The notes under the pieces: generated by a model
What the model saw: only the letters and a program-made list of their open reading frames with translations
The model's database searches: none
What the model was told of the DNA's origin: nothing
Origin: an uncultured Sphingomonadaceae bacterium
GTDB lineage: Bacteria > Pseudomonadota > Alphaproteobacteria > Sphingomonadales > Sphingomonadaceae
Reading direction: 5' to 3'
Assembly: GCA_937996655.1 (NCBI GenBank)
Contig: CALKUK010000003.1
Span: 1-5,258, forward strand
DNA: 5,258 nucleotides
Shown: positions 1 to 3,210 of the stretch, piece by piece
Layout of the letters: every line of letters begins with the position of its first letter
How positions within the stretch are numbered: the first letter of the stretch is position 1
Translations under genes and position numbers: made by a program

Positions 1-202
1 TGGCATGGCAGTCGGCGCAGAGGCAGCGGATGTTGCTGTCCTCGTCCGATCCGCCATGGGCCAGCGGCACAATGTGGTCAGGTACGGTCGCCTCGCGGAC
101 AATCCCGGCGGAGGCACAATCCCGGCAAAGAGGTTCAGCGCGAAGTCGATGCAGGCGCTGGGCAACAGCCGCTCGCCCTCGTTGCCGTGAAGTGCCAAGC
201 AT
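1..202 (-). CDS. HNH endonuclease, N-terminal part (3' end outside window)
   Basis: The visible 67 codons encode an HNH nuclease that probably cuts DNA using one metal ion in a beta-beta-alpha fold. Seen: a Cys pair in PLCRDC (about residues 25-30), then VPDHIVPLAHGG with the catalytic-type His after Asp, an Asn in DSNIRCLC, and a second CxxCH (CADCH, about residues 62-66). The two Cys pairs would hold a structural zinc. In phages such small HNH proteins often sit just before the terminase genes and assist packaging; that role is inferred. The ATG at 202-200 is the only usual start between an in-frame stop near 261 and the first Cys pair, but no Shine-Dalgarno sequence precedes it, so the true start is uncertain. 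A TATAAT on the same strand (206-201) overlaps the ATG and so cannot be its ordinary promoter. The frame remains open at base 1. Confidence 0.85.
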   Translation of the reverse strand, partial: MLGTSRQRGRAAVAQRLHRLRAEPLCRDCASAGIVREATVPDHIVPLAHGGSDEDSNIRCLCADCHA

Positions 203-210
203 TATACAAT
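182..210 (+). promoter_or_regulatory. Putative sigma70-type promoter for the acidic 143-aa gene
   Basis: A TTGCCG (-35-like, 182-187) and a TACAAT (-10-like, 205-210) are 17 bases apart on the plus strand, which places transcription start near 217 and gives a leader of about 50 bases before the GTG at 268. The -35 lies within the HNH coding region on the other strand. An 8-bp palindrome CTAATTAG (228-235) falls just after the expected start and could bind a regulator. This was found by pattern only, without scoring. Confidence 0.45.
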
Positions 211-253
211 CGTGCTTTACGGGCTCACTAATTAGCGCGGCCTGGAAACGCGT

Positions 254-259
254 GGAGGG
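254..259 (+). promoter_or_regulatory. Ribosome binding site fixing the GTG start at 268
   Basis: GGAGGG at 254-259 is a near-ideal Shine-Dalgarno sequence, with 8-9 bases between it and the GTG at 268-270. This makes the GTG start convincing and argues that the downstream frame is a translated gene. Confidence 0.75.
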
Positions 260-267
260 TCACCAAA

Positions 268-699
268 GTGGGTTCGAACTGGTCAGTACTTGAAACAACC
301 AAAGTCTTAGGAGCTTTCGAAGAGTTCGAATGGGCCCTGTGCATACGGCGAAGCGCCAGCCATTGGGAAATGGCTATTTGCATGGAAGAGCCAATCAGCG
401 AAATCCCGGACGATTGGTATGATGAAGACACTGGCGAGCTGAAACCTGAATATCAGGATGGGACCGGATGCCTGAGCCTTCCCATTGAAGTGGATGGCGT
501 AATTGCGACTGGGTACGATGGGCTTTATCTTCTCGGCGGTCTATCACCACATCCAAACTACGGCGTCATAGAGCTTGTGGACCTCAGCCTCAGGGCGGTT
601 GAGGAGGCGTTATCCTATTTCGAAGGGCACTTTTCTCTTTCAGACAATCTGATGAAAGAAATACAGGTTTATGCCTGTGAGCCCGGCCGTCACCTTTGA
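268..699 (+). CDS. Acidic 143-aa protein of unknown function, moron-like cargo gene
   Basis: I do not recognise this family. The protein has a GTG start with a strong ribosome site and ends at TGA 697-699. By hand count it has about 27 Asp/Glu against 7 Lys/Arg, so it is strongly acidic. It is rich in aromatics (FEEFEWAL, SHWEM, DDWYDED, EYQDG), has no membrane segment or signal peptide, and ends with an amphipathic stretch (LRAVEEALSYFEGHF). It looks soluble and cytoplasmic. It is the only plus-strand gene here and lies between minus-strand phage genes, with its own promoter and terminator. GC in three 60-base samples is 55%, 53% and 42%, against 72% and 65% in samples of neighbouring genes, suggesting separate acquisition. 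It could be a DNA-mimic anti-defence protein, an immunity-like protein or another lysogenic cargo protein; the sequence alone does not decide. Confidence 0.75.
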   Translation: MGSNWSVLETTKVLGAFEEFEWALCIRRSASHWEMAICMEEPISEIPDDWYDEDTGELKPEYQDGTGCLSLPIEVDGVIATGYDGLYLLGGLSPHPNYGVIELVDLSLRAVEEALSYFEGHFSLSDNLMKEIQVYACEPGRHL

Positions 700-721
700 A
701 CTGACAGCCTGAAACGAACAA

Positions 722-748
722 CGCCCGAAAGCCTGTAGGCTCCGGGCG
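722..748. terminator. GC-rich hairpin between convergent genes, likely terminator
   Basis: CGCCCG (722-727) pairs with CGGGCG (743-748), and inside it AGCC (730-733) pairs with GGCT (738-741) around a TGTA loop, with a small AA/C internal bulge. It starts 23 bases after the stop of the acidic gene and lies downstream of the 195-aa gene on the other strand. There is no clean T-run on the plus side. The minus-strand continuation is moderately T-rich (TTGTTCGTTT). It could stop transcription from both directions. Confidence 0.55.
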
Positions 749-800
749 CAGTTCTGAGCTTTGAATTTCGGAACAGATACGCTCCCAACAATGCCTCGTC

Positions 801-825
801 AACAATAAAATTACATTTTATCGTT
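801..825. repeat. AT-rich inverted repeat downstream of the minus-strand operon
   Basis: AATAAAAT (804-811) and ATTTTAT (815-821) pair around a TAC loop. The outer bases AAC (801-803) pair with GTT (823-825), with one mismatch between, giving about ten base pairs, nearly all A-T. It lies 26 bases past the stop codon of the 195-aa gene. It may protect or help end the minus-strand transcript, but it is too weak to be a standard terminator. Confidence 0.4.
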
Positions 826-850
826 GAATCACAGTTTGTTATTTCAAATG

Positions 851-1438
851 CTAGGCGGAAGAGACTAAACCGCAACCGCTGCCAATGCGAAACAGCCGGC
901 ACAGTGCATCAAGCCCATGCCCGAGGTTTCTGAGGTCCGCTGGCGACCAGAATGCGGCGTCGGCATCTTGGCAAACCAATGCATGGATAAGGAGGCTCGG
1001 CTTGCGGCCAACCATTCCCGGCGCATCACTGTCAGCAGTTCGAAGCATCAGAATTGCACTGGCCGCCTGCTTGCGAACGCGCTCGACCAACTCAGGATCT
1101 GGCTCTGGAGCACTGCCACCGAAGATCCCCTCGTTGATCAGCAACGCGGTGACGGAGCGCGGCTGGTCCATGGGCAAACCCATGACAGCGCGATGGCGAG
1201 CCATGATCTCCCCGTAAAGCTGTCCGGCTGCATATTGGTCGGCGCTCAAGTGTCCGGCAAATGCCAGTCGACCCATGGCGGTGCCGAGCCGTTCGTCCTT
1301 CGCCTGGCGCGCCGTGACGCCGTAATGGCGCTGCCTGGCCTCAAGCACGGTCGACATCGCTTCGCGCTGGGTTTCTTCCCTTGGCCGCTTACCGCAGGGT
1401 AAGCGTTTGCCTGGCTTACGCTTACGGCCGCGCGCCAT
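851..1438 (-). CDS. Conserved-style phage hypothetical protein, 195 aa, basic N-terminus
   Basis: The function is unknown. The start ATG at 1438-1436 is chosen over longer in-frame openings because a GGAGGT ribosome site (1448-1443) sits 5 bases upstream, and because the protein then begins MARGRKRKPGKRLPCGKR, a basic opening I associate with small proteins ahead of packaging genes in alphaproteobacterial prophages (recollection, not a search). Residues 1-26 carry a cluster of Arg/Lys that could contact nucleic acid. Residues 28-90 look helical (VLEARQRHYG, DQYAAGQLYGEIMARHR). A proline/acid linker (PEPDPELVER, about 111-120) precedes a helical C-terminal part (about 145-184) with LLIHALVCQD and LGHGLDALCRLF. 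It is the last gene of the minus-strand run and overlaps the preceding 62-aa gene by 17 bases, so the two are probably coupled. Confidence 0.85.
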   Translation of the reverse strand: MARGRKRKPGKRLPCGKRPREETQREAMSTVLEARQRHYGVTARQAKDERLGTAMGRLAFAGHLSADQYAAGQLYGEIMARHRAVMGLPMDQPRSVTALLINEGIFGGSAPEPDPELVERVRKQAASAILMLRTADSDAPGMVGRKPSLLIHALVCQDADAAFWSPADLRNLGHGLDALCRLFRIGSGCGLVSSA

Positions 1439-1610
1439 TCGCACCTCCGTACAGTCGTTCGCCGATTGCGCGGATTGCCTCTCGCTCAAGGGCTGTGAGC
1501 CGTTGGTCGCTGACCGAGACAGCAAGGATACCATTGCGCCACCCATCGCGGCGGAGCTGTTCACCGTCTCGCTGCCGGGCGCTGTCATAGATCCAGGAGG
1601 TCATGCCCAT
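1422..1610 (-). CDS. Small phage protein, 62 aa, unknown function
   Basis: The ATG at 1610-1608 overlaps the TGA of the preceding gene by one base (TGATG), and AAGGAG (1624-1619) lies 8 bases upstream, so translation is probably coupled. A second in-frame ATG (1604-1602) is possible. The protein has a hydrophobic strand-like centre (NGILAVSVSDQRL, about 26-38) followed by a helix (ALEREAIRAIGERLYGG), with charged flanks, and is probably a small cytoplasmic or DNA-associated protein. I recall similar small proteins next to the 195-aa type in alphaproteobacterial prophages, but cannot name a family. Its end overlaps the next gene by 17 bases. Confidence 0.75.
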   Translation of the reverse strand: MGMTSWIYDSARQRDGEQLRRDGWRNGILAVSVSDQRLTALEREAIRAIGERLYGGANGARP

Positions 1611-1864
1611 CAGCAGAGCTCCTTCAGAAGAACTGCGTAGCCGATGACATCCACGATGCTATCGATGTGCCCCGGATTGTAGGCTAACCGCGCAAGCTTG
1701 AGGTCGATCATGCAGAGCACGACCTGTTGGGGGGTTATCCGTTCACCCGACGTAATCGACCAACGTCGAGCGATGTCGCCAAGCAGCTCACAGGGATCGC
1801 CGTATTCATCTTGTCGTGCATCCAAGACCTTGGCGGTGTGATCGAGAATGGACCAGGTGCTCAC
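1610..1864 (-). CDS. DUF6378-like phage protein, 84 aa
   Basis: The pattern is that of DUF6378, a phage family of unknown biochemical role. It has an early helix ILDHTAKVLDARQDEYGDP with the conserved-looking YGDP (about 21-24), the middle ITPQQVVLCMIDLKLARLAYNP, and the closing HIDSIVDVIGYAVLLKEL. The acid/His pattern HxDSxxD recalls all-alpha nucleotide pyrophosphohydrolases, so a nucleotide-related role is a speculation only. The GTG start at 1864 overlaps the upstream TGA in a classic GTGA four-base overlap, and GGGAGG (1876-1871) sits 6 bases before it. A longer in-frame opening to 1894 has no such support. It lies between the RuvC-like gene and the 62-aa gene in one transcript. Confidence 0.75.
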   Translation of the reverse strand: MSTWSILDHTAKVLDARQDEYGDPCELLGDIARRWSITSGERITPQQVVLCMIDLKLARLAYNPGHIDSIVDVIGYAVLLKELC

Positions 1865-2403
1865 CGGACACCTCCCTTGGTCTCGATGGCCCAAAGAAGG
1901 ATCGCAAGCGCGTCTGCCTCATTGTCGTCGATGGGCGCATAGCCGCGCTGCCGCACGGCATCGATAACAGCAGCCTTGTCGGCATTGCCCTTGCCGGTTG
2001 CAAAGCGCTTGATGGTCCCGACAGGCACGCCCTGATAAGCAACTAGGCGTTCTTCGCACCATGCGGTCAAAATGCCGAGCAGCCCGCCGTAGACGTGGGC
2101 GGCGTCAGTGCCGGCATGGCGACGGACCTCCTCAAAGTAGATCGCCTCGATCGGACCTGCGTCTTCATCCAACTGATCTAGCCATCGCTTGAAACGAAGG
2201 AAGCGAATGCCGCCGCCATCATAGCGGGAGTGCTTCAGCGATACCGTGCCGCTGGTGATGAATTCGTCGCCCGTCTGCAGGGCCCAGCCTGCGGCGGTGC
2301 CAAGGTCAAGGGCGAGGACAGCACCGGGGCCCAAGCCGGCAGCAGATGTGGTGGGACGGCCTGTATCCGAACATTCGGATGCGCCTGAGGCTATCTGGTT
2401 CAA
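1861..2403 (-). CDS. RuvC-like RNase H-fold endonuclease, phage type, 180 aa
   Basis: This is a predicted resolvase-like nuclease that would cut Holliday junctions or other branched DNA made during phage replication and recombination. Seen: LALDLGTAAGWAL (30-42) with the first catalytic Asp (D33); IYFEEV (88-93) with the second-strand Glu; PVGTIKRFATGKGNADKAAVIDAV (127-150), like the TGxGxADK segment of RuvC; and DDNEADALAILLWA (159-172), with D164 and nearby acids as the last metal ligands. The length is close to that of RuvC. The start is a TTG at 2403-2401 supported by GGAGG (2414-2410) at 6 bases. Residues 1-28 precede the fold and are low in conserved features, so the TTG at residue 24 is a weaker alternative. 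It is the first gene of a four-gene overlapping cluster, and its stop overlaps the next start. Confidence 0.85.
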   Translation of the reverse strand: MNQIASGASECSDTGRPTTSAAGLGPGAVLALDLGTAAGWALQTGDEFITSGTVSLKHSRYDGGGIRFLRFKRWLDQLDEDAGPIEAIYFEEVRRHAGTDAAHVYGGLLGILTAWCEERLVAYQGVPVGTIKRFATGKGNADKAAVIDAVRQRGYAPIDDNEADALAILLWAIETKGGVR

Positions 2404-2409
2404 AGCAAT

Positions 2410-2414
2410 CCTCC
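2410..2414 (-). promoter_or_regulatory. Ribosome binding site deciding the TTG start of the RuvC-like gene
   Basis: On the minus strand GGAGG (2414-2410) is followed by six bases (ATTGCT) and then TTG at 2403. No ATG or GTG in this frame lies near a comparable site, so the rare TTG start is preferred. A TTG start would lower translation of the first gene of the cluster relative to those after it. Confidence 0.65.
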
Positions 2415-2553
2415 AAACGAAGGATCGCCGCGTCGAGAGCCGATATAGCCCGCGGTCTAGGGTCGGAGAAGCAAAAGAAAAGGCTCAGTGATAAATCTGA
2501 AACTCAAATTTTGCTCAGGGCCAGAAAATGGCTGAATGTCATAGAGTTGGTCT

Positions 2554-2586
2554 AATATCTCAATATCTCAATATATATATTATATA
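2554..2586. repeat. Tandem AATATCTC repeats and AT-rich tract
   Basis: AATATCTC occurs at 2554-2561 and exactly again at 2562-2569, and the A/T-only stretch from 2570 to 2586 follows directly. In a region that is otherwise about 60% GC this would melt easily, like a DNA unwinding element. A TATAAT on the minus strand (2584-2579) is present, but no -35 lies at the right distance. Confidence 0.6.
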
Positions 2587-2656
2587 CCTAAGCCATCCAT
2601 CTCCTCCTCCCCCCTTTATCGCGCGCGAGAGAGAAATGGAGTTTTTGAGGAAATGC

Positions 2657-2680
2657 AAAAAACCCCCGTTTCCTGGGGCT
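2657..2680 (-). terminator. Putative rho-independent terminator of the HTH gene
   Basis: Reading the minus strand, AGCCCC (2680-2675) can pair with GGGGTT (2666-2661, including one G-T wobble) around a loop of about eight bases, and the T-run continues to 2657. It lies 76 bases after the HTH stop codon. The stem is short, so efficiency is uncertain. Confidence 0.5.
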
Positions 2681-2686
2681 CCGGGC

Positions 2687-2706
2687 CATTGAGAAATTTC
2701 ATTGAG
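2687..2706 (+). repeat. Direct CATTGAG repeats around an AAATTT core
   Basis: CATTGAG at 2687-2693 and 2700-2706 are exact copies 13 bases apart, with AAATTT between them, so GAAATTTC (2693-2700) is itself a palindrome. The same core in the opposite orientation, CTCAAT, occurs at 2559-2564 and 2567-2572. Such spacing can mark protein binding sites; no binding protein can be named. Confidence 0.45.
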
Positions 2707-2755
2707 GCTTTTTTGTCGCTGAGAATTAGCTGTTGGAGACCGAGCTTTGCAGTGG

Positions 2756-3106
2756 TCAGAGGACTGCTTCCAGTCCCTTGCGCTCAATCAGATGCAGCAG
2801 CTTCAGCGAGGAGCCGCTGGGATGCTTTGCTCCCGCCTCCCACTGGCGCACCGTCGATGGACTAATGTTCAGAAGCGAGGCGAGGACCGTCTGGCTGATG
2901 GACTGTCGAGCTCGGAGCGACTTGATCTTTTCCGCATCAAAGTCAGGCACTGGCTCAAGGCACAGAGCGTCAAACTTGCGCATTTGACGTTGGTCGATGA
3001 AGCCGAGCTTTTCAAAGCCTGCAGCCGTCTCATGGAGCGCCGCAAGCAGATCGCTCTTCGACTTAGCTTTCGTCGCCAAATCACTGACTTTGAGATCTTG
3101 CCGCAT
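2756..3106 (-). CDS. XRE-family regulator, HigA-antitoxin-like, 116 aa, no toxin partner
   Basis: This is a predicted DNA-binding repressor. The N-terminal part (about 18-50: DLLAALHETAAGFEKLGFIDQRQMRKFDALCL) matches the dimerising region typical of HigA-type antitoxins. It is followed by EPVPDF and a helix-turn-helix of the XRE/HTH_3 type at about 58-112: IKSLRARQSISQTVLASLLN, then ISPSTVRQWEAGAKHPSG with the recognition helix, then LKLLHLIERKGLE. The family normally pairs with a RelE/HigB-like toxin encoded beside it. Here the preceding gene is the primase-like protein and what follows is gene-free, so the regulator is an orphan, perhaps recruited as a phage switch. The ATG at 3106-3104 lies six bases after a -10 box and has no Shine-Dalgarno, implying a leaderless message. 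A palindrome over its promoter points to autorepression. Confidence 0.88.
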   Translation of the reverse strand: MRQDLKVSDLATKAKSKSDLLAALHETAAGFEKLGFIDQRQMRKFDALCLEPVPDFDAEKIKSLRARQSISQTVLASLLNISPSTVRQWEAGAKHPSGSSLKLLHLIERKGLEAVL

Positions 3107-3111
3107 GAAAG

Positions 3112-3136
3112 GACTATACCACTTAGTGGTATAGTC
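3112..3136. promoter_or_regulatory. Perfect 25-bp palindromic operator
   Basis: The arm GACTATACCACT (3112-3123) is followed by a single T (3124) and then its exact reverse complement (3125-3136): 12 of 12 pairs match. It covers the last two bases of the -35 box, the whole spacer and the whole -10 box of the HTH gene promoter, and ends 5 bases before the ATG. Binding by the dimeric HTH product would block RNA polymerase, giving negative autoregulation as in HigA and similar antitoxins. Confidence 0.85.
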
Positions 3137-3140
3137 TCAA
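3113..3140 (-). promoter_or_regulatory. Sigma70-like promoter of the HTH regulator
   Basis: On the minus strand TTGAGA (3140-3135, five of six matches to TTGACA) and TATAGT (3118-3113, five of six to TATAAT) are separated by 16 bases. Start of transcription is expected about seven bases after the -10 box, at or beside the A of the ATG (3106). The promoter lies within the palindrome, so it should be silenced when the repressor is bound. Confidence 0.75.
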
Positions 3141-3210
3141 AGCCCCACAATGATTGGGCCATGGGCGGGTGTGTGTTGTCACAAAGCCTTCCTGCCCACG
3201 CACCAACCTC

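Larger units (their letters stand above)
2404..2755. other. Gene-free control or origin-like region
   Basis: No credible protein gene occupies these 352 bases. From left to right it holds the leader of the RuvC-like operon (2404-2553), two tandem AATATCTC units running into a long A/T-only tract (2554-2586), a polypyrimidine run (2601-2617), an alternating CGCGCGCG (2620-2627), a likely terminator of the HTH gene (2657-2680) and two CATTGAG direct repeats (2687-2706). It separates the HTH regulator from the RuvC-like operon, which should start within it, but no convincing -35/-10 pair for that operon was found. A replication origin is a reasonable alternative, given the nearby primase gene. 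Confidence 0.5.

Noticed and set aside
201..231. Minus-strand TATAAT at 206-201 with TTAGTG at 231-226 as the HNH promoter
   Set aside because: The -10 overlaps the ATG, so transcription would begin inside the gene, and the -35 is poor with a 19-base spacer.
5..293. Two plus-strand frames at the left end
   Set aside because: They are antisense to the HNH gene, whose zinc and catalytic motifs are clear.
590..902. Minus-strand frames across the convergent junction
   Set aside because: They run through the hairpin and the antisense of the acidic gene, have no ribosome site, and look like random translation.
917..1402. 161-residue plus-strand frame
   Set aside because: It is a shadow of the 195-aa minus-strand gene, and nothing in it looks like a protein family.
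851..1588. A longer 245-residue reading of the 195-aa gene
   Set aside because: The extra 50 residues overlap almost entirely with the 62-aa gene in another frame, and the strong GGAGGT site belongs to the ATG at 1438.
2579..2607. TATAAT on the minus strand (2584-2579) as promoter of the RuvC-like operon
   Set aside because: At 16-18 bases upstream the sequence is purine-rich (GAGGAG-like) and not a -35, and there is no extended -10, so it may be a chance match in an A/T tract.
2560..2787. 75-residue minus-strand frame overlapping the HTH gene end, considered as a missing toxin
   Set aside because: It starts inside the HTH gene, crosses the terminator-like hairpin and the AT tract, has low-complexity sequence (GGGGDGW, RYIIYILRY) and no toxin-like pattern.
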